The notes below the pieces were generated by a model that did not search any database, had not been told where the DNA came from, and saw nothing but the letters and a program-made list of their open reading frames with translations. Both the position numbers and the translations under genes were made by a program. From Crotophaga sulcirostris (Eukaryota; Chordata; Aves; Cuculiformes; Crotophagidae), in contig VYZB01000347.1 in NCBI GenBank assembly GCA_013397455.1, positions 478,596 to 542,595 on the forward strand: a DNA stretch of 64,000 bases, given 5' to 3'. This document shows, piece after piece, positions 21,596-32,553 of the stretch. Every line of letters starts with the position of its first letter. The first letter of the stretch is position 1.

Positions 21596-24500
21596 GCAGG
21601 GAAACTCAAGCTAGGGGTGACAGAAACACCTGGCCTGAGGCTCAAGTGCAAAGCTGGCCAGGGAACAAGTCCATCTTGTTATTGCATTCAAGGTTTCAAA
21701 ATCTGTTTTTGTTTCAATGAGGAATTAAAACAAACCCTTTCAAACATTTCTATGAAACAGAATTGTGTTGAAACATCTGTTTTCTAGCTGAAGACTTTTT
21801 TTATTCCATTCTCTCTATCTCACAGGATACGACCAGGGACTGTGTCCTAGAGCCTTCCAATTAAATATTTTGTTAATATCTCCACTACATAGTTCAGCTA
21901 TGCCAAAATACCACAATTTGTGCATCGATGACAAAAGTATACCAGATGTGGGGGGAAGAGTGTTGAAGTGTTTAAACCCTCAGTGTGCTGAGAGTGGGAA
22001 AAGCAGCTGCAGCCTTCGAGGGAGGAACAGAAGGGGTCACAGCCAGAAGGCTTTGACATGCCTACAGGCAGTACTGGCTCTCTTGTACCACTGTCCCTTC
22101 AGTCTTCATTATCTGCCTTGCATTTGCTATAAATTAGTCTAGCATTGCCACCAATATGGGAGCAAGTTTGGACTGCACCTCACTTTTCATAAATATACCT
22201 TTCTCTGTTATTAAAAAAGAACTAAATCATGCATCTGTCTTCCAGAATGCAGGAACTCTCTGGTGTTACTGCATCAATGCTGTCTGATTTCTTGAGCCCG
22301 GATTTCATGGAAGCTGCCTTCTGCAAGGCCACAAACTGCAATGCCATTCCTCAGATTAAACATTTATTTTGCCATTAACAGCTTTTCTTCCCAGTTGTTA
22401 CTCTGTGAAAGACCATGAATTTTTTAAATTAAGGTTGTTGCTCAGATGTTACATATGAAATACCCAATAAGTTACAAAACATGCCTTCTTTTTGTCTCTA
22501 CTGTGCACATACCTACAAATAAACTCCTTTAGACTCCCCTTAATAATGAAAAGAAATCAAGGAAAGTTGCCATTCATTAATTGTTCATTAAAAAATAATT
22601 TGGTTCATGCATGATTAAAGGATAATCCACATGCCCCTATTTCTTAGGAAGAAATTAGATATGAAATTAATATAAGTTAAATGAATCCTTGTGAATTAGA
22701 CCTTGAAAATTCTTGTCGCAATGAAACTGAAATTTATTTCAGATTCAAAGAAAAGCAAAGCTAAGAGAGAAAGAACCAAACTGCAGTAACGTTTCACCTA
22801 TAGAATTAACTCAGCCTTCTAAAAAGTTCTTCGAACTGTCTGCTTAGGCACTCACTGTTAAAAACAGAAATATGAACCTGCTAAATTTTATTACTGTTTT
22901 AATTCAGGTAAAATCAAGTACAATTTAAAAATTGTGATAGTTAAGTTTTGTAAGCACCCAAATGGGATTTTGCATTATTATAGAAGTTATTTTGAAATAT
23001 TAATAGAAATTGTTGCTAAGGATTATAAATCTATTAAGTAGAGAAGTGAAGACTCTTTATTTTTGAGGGGTTTGAACTTTCAATTTCCACTGTTGTTTTT
23101 CCTGTCCCCTCAGCTGTGGAAGCTTTTGGTGTCCAGTAGGGGTTCTGAGGATAAACACACTGAACATTTTGTCTTTGGAAACAGAGAACATAATGTTAGA
23201 GCAAGCGTTACTCACTTCTGTGATCTGTCAACTCATTCTAGCATAAGGAACAGTATTAAACATTTCCCAGAGAAGAATATATTCCAAGCCCATTAATTTG
23301 GATGAATTGCCATTGTTTTTTCTTGATGTCAAATCTGGTAGAGGAACCTGATTTCAAGCATGGCCTTTTGTGGATCCTGCTCAGAGTTTAAATTTGAGCT
23401 GGACAGAAAGAAAATCTCTAAAACATTTTCCAACATGTAAATAATATTTTTTTAATTCTATTTCCAAACTCTGATCCATACACCTCTTGTTGATGCTTCA
23501 CAGCAAGCTGAGTTCACACAGTGCTGGGCTGTTCCTTCTTGCTCTCAGGAAGAGGCATGAGCTGATGGAAAGGAGAGAGGAAACCAGCAGCAGAATAAGA
23601 AGCTGTGCTTTCTTCTTCCTCTCCCTTAAACAGCCAATTTACAATATGTAAGTACTTTTTAACGTTACCTCAACACACTCCTATTGCTTCATCTGCGAAA
23701 TGGAAGGTGGGAAGTGTCCCAGCAGCAAACAGGACAAAGCAGCATCTCTAAGATATGGTCCATTGTTCTGAAATACTGGAGAATTTCAGAGTGCAAGAAT
23801 ATCAGTGGGGTCCTGGCAGAAGGCACAGCTTCACTGCAAGTTGTGCTGGACACGATGCTCTCGTTGGGCTTGCGAAGAGATAACCCAAGTGGAGGACAGA
23901 GTTTGGTCTCTACGATAGAATCAGAGAAGCACCAGGAGTCCCTTCCTTGCCGGGGCACAGCAGGCACTTGTCCAGATCCACCACTTTCCTCCAGCATCAT
24001 CTGCTGGGACTGCACAACTGCTGCAAGCAGGAGGCTCTTTTCTGCCTCACACAATATTGCTAGCATAGATTGCAAAATGTTCCTTCTCAGGGGAGGGTGC
24101 AATCAGCAGAGAGAGCATAGACTGATTTTTGCATCCTAGCCTAAGCTTCGTAGAATCAAAAGTTTTAAAATAAACACATTAAAAGTATTTTAATAAAACA
24201 GAGGGCATCTTTAAAGGTCAAATTTCTACCTCCAGCTCACTTTTAGAAAGAGAATTTTTCAGAAAGGTTAGCTTTCACAGTTGTGTGCAGATGGGCACTG
24301 CCACAATTGAAAAAGATTAAGTCAAAACTTCCAGACCTAAGTTCCTAAGGCCATAGATTAGATGTTAGGCCCCACCACCAGATGTCAAGGATTTGCATGT
24401 AACAGCAAACAGAAGATACCAGCATCATGGAAAGGCAGGTTACTGCTTTGGGTGCCCACCTGACTCTACACAAGCATGGGATTTGGGCACAGACAGCAAA

Positions 24501-27500
24501 TCATCCAGTGATCCCCTGCCCCAGGCCTCCCATTCAGGGCAAGATGGTGCCATTTATTTTGGCCATAGCAAATGATGCTCAGGAAAGCAAGTGAAAAAGA
24601 AAAACACACAGCTTAAGATGTCAGAAATTAATAACTTCTTAGATCTAGGCTCCAACAAGTTCAAAAAGCTTTTCTGCTGACAGTAGGTTGTTTTCAATGC
24701 TGAGAATGAAGTATTTATCTCGATCCTTTGAAGCTGTGCCATTCACACCAATAAATACATGAGTCCTGAAACGGATACTTACTAAAACAAAATGCCTATT
24801 CAAAACTATTATCTTTCTATAGCAAACTATGTCGTACACAGAATTCTTCAGAGCTTTTTAAAGACAAAAGTGAGAAAAATAAAGGAAAGGAAAAAAGTTT
24901 TAATCAATTCTGTTCCTGTGCACCAAGCAGCAATGTAAAATAGAAGAGTTACTGAACAGGTAATGCTTTCTGTAAACCAAGCCAATACAAATTTTATAAA
25001 GCTTTTCTTGTTAGATAGACAAACCATCTGTTAAAAGAATAACATCATCATGCCATAGTATTATCATTTGTACCACTCCAGCTGAATTTGAAGTTTCCTA
25101 TTACATTGAAACAACAATATTTGGTATCACAAAAATGTGTCTAGACTCGTGACAGCTCACTCCTGAAGGCAGCCTGACACTGGGAGCTGAAATCTTAATT
25201 ACAGAAGTTCTGCTGAGATATTATTTTCTTCCAAGCATTAGATGGTTGACCCATGAAAGTTAGTAAATAGACATGTATAAAAATAAATATCAGTTTTCCA
25301 TGGTTTCCTAATAAATATAATAATTAATCGTTGCACACCGTGCTTTTATTTGGGAATTTAACCTTGTCATTCAAGTTTTTAAACGGCATTTGGGAACGGT
25401 TTAGCCACTGCAGTAATTATTTATGGTTGTCCTCACTTTTTGCTCATTAACTATTTTTACACATGGCTACTTAGAAGTTGAGATCATGTATGGTAAGATC
25501 AAGACCAACAAACAAATCAATAATTTTTATTAAATTCCCACAACACTTTCATTGTCAAATGTCATGGTCAACAAATTTGTGAGCATCTGACAGCTACACA
25601 AATGACAAATCATGACACAAAGCCTTAGCTGCTACCACATAAAGCTGAAACCTTAGGGTATGATTGAGGTCACAGAGGTAATTTGACAAATGTGTAATCG
25701 TATTTATATATTTGGATCTTTAAGATAAACAAATTGAATGCTGAGGTTATGCTTGAGTGTAAAAGGAGGAACAGTTGCAGGAACCACTCTTTACCTGCTT
25801 TGTAATTTCCAGAGGTGTCACAGGGTTCTACACAGGTCTCCATCCTGTGACAAAAACTACCACCTCTTTATTGTATTTACCTCACAAAATTCATATTTAT
25901 GAGATTATTCCTGTTCAGATTGCTCAGATGTGCAGTGTTATTTTATTACCAGAATGAATGATCTCTGTATTCACCAGACCAATTTAAATTTCAGAACGAC
26001 AGTAACTTCAGGCCACGTTTTGAGAAGAGCCTGGTATCCAACGACTTTCATTAAAGCACATAAAATCATTTTATGCAGTTCGTGTCTTTACTTTTTGAAA
26101 TAAGTTGAGAAAGACTCCACCTTAAATTCCACTCCCAACGATCCATTAACCAATCATGAATAGCAGAATGTACGTAAACATCTCCTAAAACTCATCCTGC
26201 AGTTTGTTGCTCCTCTGCTGCCGTCATTCCCCATTTATTCAAGGGCAGAAGTGCTCTTCTTCTGTACCTCAAGGTGTTTAGTCATGTATCAAAGCTTTTT
26301 TTATGATGAGAACTCCTGAACAATATTGCCATGGGAATCAAAGTAGGGCAGCAGATAACTTGAATTTGTATCGTCATCAACAGGGCCACTATTTGTAAAC
26401 TTAGAATGAAAAGGCACACTTGAATTTTTCATAGAGCTGCAGATGATCCCACTATCTCTTTAGAGCCTAAAGCACTTCCACACATTTGAATTCTGGATAA
26501 CTGGCTTTGTTGCATTCCTTTCATTGTCAAATCTGTTTTAATTATTTGAAGAGCTTTAAGCTCCATAGTTTCTGAAAGAATTATGTATAGGTATTATAAA
26601 CTAATATACTCTTTTAAAAGGAAAGGAGGGAAAAAATGGCCAAGAAAGCACAAAATTAATTCACAACTGAGTTTGAAAAGGTATTAAAATGTAGTAAGGA
26701 AAACAATGGGAAACATCGATATATTAAATACATACCTGGGAAGCACAACACATTATGAACTGCCCACTTTCAGAGTGGTGTTTGCCTTAGAATCACACAA
26801 GGAATGCTACATTTGTACAGGGAGCATTTACAGAACACGTTTAACACGAGCAGTTTGAGAACAAGTTTGAAAGCGTTTTTCATTTCATTTTCAGCTGCTT
26901 CTACAACATGTTGTCAGCTGCCAGGGTGGTTGTAGTTTATTACAACTTTCTGATTTATCCCTTCAAGAGGACCTTGTTACTTTTGCAAACAATGCAATGC
27001 CATGCCAGCTCCTTCCAGTGAGAGGAACAGGGGAGGAAGGTATGAAAAATACATTTGAATTCAGCTGGTTTGTTATGCAAGGTCACAAACACAAGGAACT
27101 AGCGATCACATATCAGCTGCAGATCTGCAACACCAATGAAAAGACAAGCCCTAAAGGAAAGATTCTTTATTTATCAGGTCTCCTTCACAGCAAAACCACC
27201 TTAAAATCAGGCTTAGAAGCTCAAGTGATAAATCCTGCCCCCAGTTTCTCTACAGCAAATTAGTTTCTGTACGCAGTCCTGCAGAAAAACAGTTTGCCAT
27301 GGCTGGGAAGGTAAAAGAAGTTGCTCAGTTATGGCCTGAAAATTTGCACATAGAACTGAAGCCCCTTGTCCTTTGGCAGATCCTCCTTCTGACATCTGAG
27401 TGCAGACAGTCGATTCAAATTTTCATTGTCTTAAATTATTTGTTCCCTGTCAGAGTAGAGAGTCTCAAGGGGCTTGTTTGCACAAACGGGAAGAATCATT

Positions 27501-30336
27501 GGGGCCCTGCTTCCAGAGAGCAACAGGTCTTGTGCAGAGAAGTCACACCACGTATGCCACATCTGGCAGCAACGCTCAGATCTCAGAGCCAGCACAGTCA
27601 CATCCAGACACTGAAGCGTAAGTGCCTGCCATGTTTCCACAGGATGACCTTCCTTCTCTTAAACCTCTGGTCAAGGCAGTACAGAGGGCTGAAAAGTGAC
27701 ACCTGCCTCTTGCTACTTCACTATCTGCCAGTGGGATGAAACGGTAACTTGATCAGCTTTCAGTGGCTGAAACAGTGGCCATCTGCAGTTCCAACCTGGC
27801 AGCTCTATGACTGCATTACTAAAGGTGTCTATTTGCAATTCAAACATCTTTCCAAAGACCTTTTTTTTTTCCTCCTAGAGATTGACCATGAAGGATTTAT
27901 TTGCTGTTTCATTTTTTTCTTAATTAAAAAAGTATCTCTGATCAAAAACAGGGAACAAAAATACTTTCTTCTGAAGCTTAAACTCTATATAATAATCAAC
28001 TTGTCCTATTGAGACTGAAAGTATCTTTGGCCACAAGTCAGAATGTGAAAGTGTGAAAATTTTTGATTAATCTAGAATGGGAGAATAGTGCGAGATTTTT
28101 GATTCTCTCTTCTACTGTATTTTACTTCTGATAAGTTTTTAGTGCTGAAAGTTCACTTAATTTAACAAATACTTTGAGCTATGGGGAATTACCCCATGTA
28201 AAATCGTGCAGATTGTAGAAGCGTTTATTTTTGGAAGCAGTAAATCCAGACCAAGTAGGACAGCAGAGACTGGTTAACTTTACATTTGATCTTTGACAAG
28301 TAGGATTTTTTGAGGACCCTAGATGGTTTCCCAGGATAAGTCTCTAAAAATAAGTCTGTGTGAAATTTCATGTAGAAGACTAAAAATCTCTGTTACAAGG
28401 GCAAAGATGAGAGCAAGTGAATATTCTTTGCCATTATCACAATCAATAAAGAGCATATGTGAAAAAAAAAAAAGAGTACCTAAGGTAGCTAATAAATTAT
28501 GGATTTCTACCATGTCCTGTCCCTCACACCAGGGAGCAGCAGCAGCACAGAAAAAGGAGGCAGGGTGACACCACTGCCAGGTGACAGCTCCCTCGATGCC
28601 ACTTTCTGCAAAGAACTGTCCTGGAGTGTCTCAGCTCACCAGCTTACTGATACTCAAAACATACCAGAGGAAGCAAAAGGATTCCTACCTGGTATCTTCA
28701 GTTAGTATCTCCTTTGAATAATACCTCCTTTATTTCCAGTGGAGACATCCAAGCCTGACACATGACTGGGAACACAAGCCAGTGGCCAAGACACCCCTCA
28801 TCTTTTTACAGCTAAAGCTGGAGATCTTTAGCTCGCAGCAGGATCTGATGGTCTTGGGTGAATAATTCCCCCATCCAATATCTGGTTTGCCAGGCCAGAG
28901 AGAGTTTTTGTTAACAGAGTCCTGGCAGAAGGTCTGGTTAAGAAATCAGGCATCTCCTGACAATCAAAGTAGAAACTCATTTAAGAAAACCCAGTGCATA
29001 ATAATCATTGGGCGTTAATCAGTGGCTTCAAGGAGGAAAGAGAAATGGACAACACAGTTGTGAGGAGAGTAATTCATAAAGACAGCATCCAGTGGTAAAA
29101 GTGAAAGGCAGAGACATGCTTGTTTGTTATACAGTCATTAAGAAGTGCCTCCTTTGGTAAGGATGCTCATATTGATGTGTTATAAAGGGGTGGAAAGGGA
29201 GAGCTTTTGAGTTCATTACATTACATTACCAGATTTTTTATGGACATTACATACTCCTTTCTCATCTCAAGTCATCAGAAATTTGTAGACAATAGAAGGC
29301 CAGAAGAACAGATGGGACAACGCTGCTCTTACACAGTTAGTTGGTGGGATGAGTGAAACATAGTGAATATTGGTATACTTTAAGGTATGGGCCTATTTAT
29401 CTGGGACCTGAAGAAACATCAAGGAGTAACTTTGGGTTAGAAAAATAGGTTAGAACTCAAGCAGCTTCACTGTCTGTAGTAGCTGCAGGAACAAATCTGA
29501 TCAAATTACTCTTTTTAAAATATTACATAGGATACCTTTTATTTTTGTCAGTTGCTTATCTTATAATCAGTTCACCTAAGGATTTTCTTTTAGTATGTGC
29601 CGTGCAGCTTCTGTTTCCCTCAGCTGTGGATGAATCCCCTAGCGCTTGCATCAATGCTAGCGATATAATCTAGATTAAACTAGAAATAAGAAAGAAAAAA
29701 GTCTTGAGAAGATGCAAGTCTATCATAGCAAATTATAAACAGCCTCTAATTAAGGAAAAAAATACCCTTAATAAATAAATTATTGCATTTCCTATGCCCT
29801 TCAGAAGTGTTTACCACTTGTCACCACCATCTATGGTAACATACACTGATCTAACTCAACCCAACACATTTATTTCACTGTAAATATACCACGTAATCCT
29901 CTACTTTTTCATTATGCAAGTGAGTAAGAATAACTATCTCTTTTTTGCAGAAAGGTTCACTTCAGCTCATTTACCTCAAGCAACACACTAATTTTATTGT
30001 GACAGGCAAGGGTTGCACTCCCTTGGTACCATTGAGTACACAGTGCCAGCCTTGTTCCCACCCTGTAGAGTCTTGCTGACCAATTAGCATTAGGTGACTT
30101 CAGCAGTTCTCAGAGGTTTTACTAAATTTCAAATATATTCATATTCCCTTGGCCAAAAGATTAGCTCATTCTCTGGAGGTTTCCAATTTTAGATGGTTCC
30201 AAAACACTTCTAAAATATTCTCCAAGGAAAGCAGGGTGAGCACTCAGAGAGGGAAGTTTCAAGGTGCAAGGAGCACTACTGAGCTGAGGAACATCTGTGC
30301 TTCCATGTAGCAAACAGCATGCCAGGGGATGGCAAG
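21596..30336. other. long AT-rich interval with no recognisable gene
   Basis: Unique DNA with no CR1 or LTR copy that I can see over about 8.7 kb. It contains two especially AT-rich blocks with many TAAT/ATTA words (about 22390-22700 and 25290-25470) that could be conserved non-coding elements. It also contains a candidate exon at 27454-27617 and a 12-base A run (28462-28473). Open frames up to 151 codons show no known domain. Confidence 0.5.
27454..27617 (+). other. candidate 164-bp exon
   Basis: TTATTTGTTCCCTGTCAG ends at 27453 and AAGC|GTAAGT occurs at 27614-27623, so a plausible acceptor and a strong donor bracket 164 bp. The segment has several CpGs (AAACGGG, CACGTATG, AACGCTC, GAAGCG) in a CpG-poor neighbourhood. 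Two forward frames are open across it, one of them stopping inside the donor. No protein family is recognised, so it would more likely be non-coding if real. Confidence 0.22.
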
Positions 30337-30365
30337 CATTTCATAGTGGAATAAATGTACCATCA
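30337..30365. repeat. flank shared with the CR1 at 32.4 kb
   Basis: The 29 bases abutting the 3' end of this CR1 match 32375-32403, next to the other CR1, at 22 of 29 positions without gaps, including TAAATGTAC. This is outside the normal CR1 3' end. Confidence 0.5.
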
Positions 30366-30692
30366 TAGAATGGTTTGGGTTGGAAGGGACCTTCAAGATT
30401 ATCCAGTTCCAACCCCCTGCCATGGAAAGGGACACCTCCCACTGGATCAGGGTGCTCAAAACCCCATCCAATCTGGCCTTGAACACCTCCAGGGATGGGG
30501 CAGCCATCACTTCTCTGGAAAACCCATGCCAGTACCTCACCACCCTCACAGGAAAACATTTCTTACTAAAATCTGACCTAAATCTCCCCTCTTTCAGTTT
30601 AAAACCATTCCCCCTCATCCTATCCCTGCAATCCCTGATCAAGAGCCCCCTCCCCAGCTTTCCTGTTGTCACTTTAAGTACTGCAAGGCTGT
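30363..30692 (-). mobile_element. CR1 LINE 3' fragment (minus)
   Basis: A clear CR1 3' end of about 330 bp read in reverse: 'tcatagaatggtttgggttg', 'gaccttcaagattatccag', 'tggatcagggtgctcaaa', 'acacctccagggatggggca', 'tcaccaccctcacagg', 'ccattccccctcatcctatc' and 'agctttcctgttg'. It is among the better-preserved copies in the window and retains part of the end of ORF2. Confidence 0.96.
30400..30672 (-). pseudogene. CR1 ORF2 C-terminal remnant
   Basis: On the minus strand an open stretch from 30672 encodes recognisable CR1 ORF2 C-terminal words: GNGFKLKEGRF, FPVRVVRYWHGFSREV and APSLEVFKARLDG. These lie downstream of the reverse transcriptase domain; neither the endonuclease nor the RT is present. 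It has no function on its own. The frame happens to remain open through the element's 3' region into flanking DNA, ending at 30259. Confidence 0.85.
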
Positions 30693-31382
30693 TTAGGTAA
30701 CTTTTCTGCTATGTTAAAAAGCTGTAGCTACCTCAATCAACACCTTGAATGTTTGTCTACCTACCTTTTCAATAAATCAAGCAAATCTTTATAGGATGCT
30801 GCCTGCATGCAAATTCTGGGCTAGAAGCAGCTTTCCACATAAGAAGTCATTTAATTGAAAAACACAAATGTGAGAACACATTAAAGACTTTTAGCATTTT
30901 CCATTGCTAACTAAAGGATTTCTCTTCCAATTAAACCATTGAATTGTAGGGGCAGATTTTTTTTTTCTCTCAGTCAGTTAACAATCAGGTCTAAGAATTC
31001 CAGTTTTCAGAGATAATCTAAGGAGATTATCCAAATTGTATTTGTATACACCCACATGTGTAGGCACACACAAAATTTGAGCATGTACTCAGATTTAGAA
31101 AGGAAAAGAATGACAAACAGGTTCACTTTTTGGCTACTTAGACCTCTGAACTGCCTGAAATATTTGGTCCTCCTAGATGAGTATGAAACAATTCCCCAGC
31201 ATTAGTCCACAAAAACAGGATTTAAAATTGCAGCCAAAACATGGAATGAAATAAACCCTCTTGAAAGAGCAATTAGAAGTTTGTGAATTTATTTGCAAAG
31301 TCACATCATGCCTCTGCTTCCTTCTATTGGGATCAGGATCAGAAGTACCAAAATAGAGCTAGAGGCACTTCTTCCACTATTC

Positions 31383-31405
31383 GTCTCCTGGCTGAACCAG
31401 GAGAC
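31383..31405. repeat. perfect inverted repeat, 9-bp arms
   Basis: GTCTCCTGG and CCAGGAGAC flank the five bases CTGAA. A GC-rich stem in AT-rich surroundings; no known RNA family. Confidence 0.8.
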
Positions 31406-32228
31406 ACTGGAAGTCTCATAGGAAAGACCTTTTCCAACAACAGACCTTTAGGTATTCTTCAAGTAAGTGGGGAGTTCTGGATCAATATTTGTCCCTTGGC
31501 CAGGTTTTCCCAGCTATACACTGAACTACACAATTTGTTTCTGATCACTGATACTAAATACAGTTTAGTTTGGCTTTCATCTAAGTGAGTATTTCTTTCA
31601 TTTTCTTTAAACTTCTCAGAAAGCACAATGTTCTGAAATACTGAAGGAACTGAGGAGCGGAGAGATTCCTGAAAATGGGACTGAGGTGATAATTTATTTT
31701 TTTTTTTTTGATAGAAAGCTTAAGCATTCAAAGCTTAGGTTTTAAAGACTTTTAGCTCTTATGGATGCAGATATGTGCCCAATGTGGTTTTCTGAAAATA
31801 GCCAGGGAACTAAGCTCATTCAGAAATGTTTTTCTTACTGGCTAATTTGTTCTGAAGTCATGAGGAAATCTTCTGGAAAGATATTTATATCAATAGTTAT
31901 CACACCACTGAAGTCATCTGATCTAATCATCGCCGGAGAGCTGCAACAATGGGAATTATAAATAGCAAAATATATCCTGGATATTGCCTCCACTATTTTA
32001 AAAACATAGGTCATACAGACTAGTAACTAAGAAGTCATCTCAGGACATGATCCCTCAGTTTGAGTGTCAGAATATGTGCGCATTTGTCATTGCCAAGTGG
32101 TTTTCCTAAGGGCCACATACCCTTTTTATGAGCAAACACTGTTGAATGCAACAGAAGTGTCATGATAGACCATATACTCTCTGCTTGGCTCCTGTCTTCT
32201 CTCTCATCATCCTACAGGTAGGAGCAGC

Positions 32229-32266
32229 TAACTAACTGTGATAACTAACTAGGATAACTAACTGTG
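32229..32266. repeat. 13-bp tandem repeat, three units
   Basis: Three adjacent copies of TAACTAACTGTGA-type units, the middle one reading TAACTAACTAGGA and the last lacking one base. A minisatellite seed that may vary in copy number. Confidence 0.85.
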
Positions 32267-32398
32267 TTGTTAAATGGTCTGGAAATGCAATAGATGAGAC
32301 AAACTACAAAAAGAGCATATCCTGTCTTCTGAATTAAAGGAAGATTGCATTCAAACAGTTGTTTATTCAGAGTCCATTTGTAGATGGATTAAATGTAC

Positions 32399-32553
32399 AA
32401 TCACAGAATGGTTTGGGTTGGATGAGACCTTAAAGCCCATCCAGTTCCATCCCTTTACCATGGGCAGGGACACCCTTCACTGGGTCAGGGTGCTCAAAGC
32501 CTCATCCAATCTGGCCTTTAACACCTCCAGGGATGGGGCAGCCACTACATCTT
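32399..32553 (-). mobile_element. CR1 LINE 3' fragment (minus)
   Basis: Reverse-complement CR1 3' end of about 155 bp: 'tcacagaatggtttgggttg', 'gaccttaaagcccatccag', 'ccatgggcagggacaccc', 'gggtcagggtgctcaaagc' and 'aacacctccagggatggggc'. Severely 5'-truncated, ending just after the 'gcagccac' block. Confidence 0.95.

Larger units (their letters stand above)
30693..32398. other. AT-rich interval with short repeats
   Basis: Unique DNA. It contains an inverted repeat at 31383-31405, a 13-base T run (31697-31709) and a three-unit 13-bp tandem repeat (32229-32266). No gene recognised. Confidence 0.5.

Noticed and set aside
23684..24139. Opposed open frames of 151 and 137 codons
   Set aside because: Overlapping open frames on both strands with no known motif; neither can be supported as a gene.
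27299..27739. 146-codon plus-strand open frame
   Set aside because: Runs across the candidate splice sites and has no domain. Only the splice-bounded block is kept, as a low-confidence exon.
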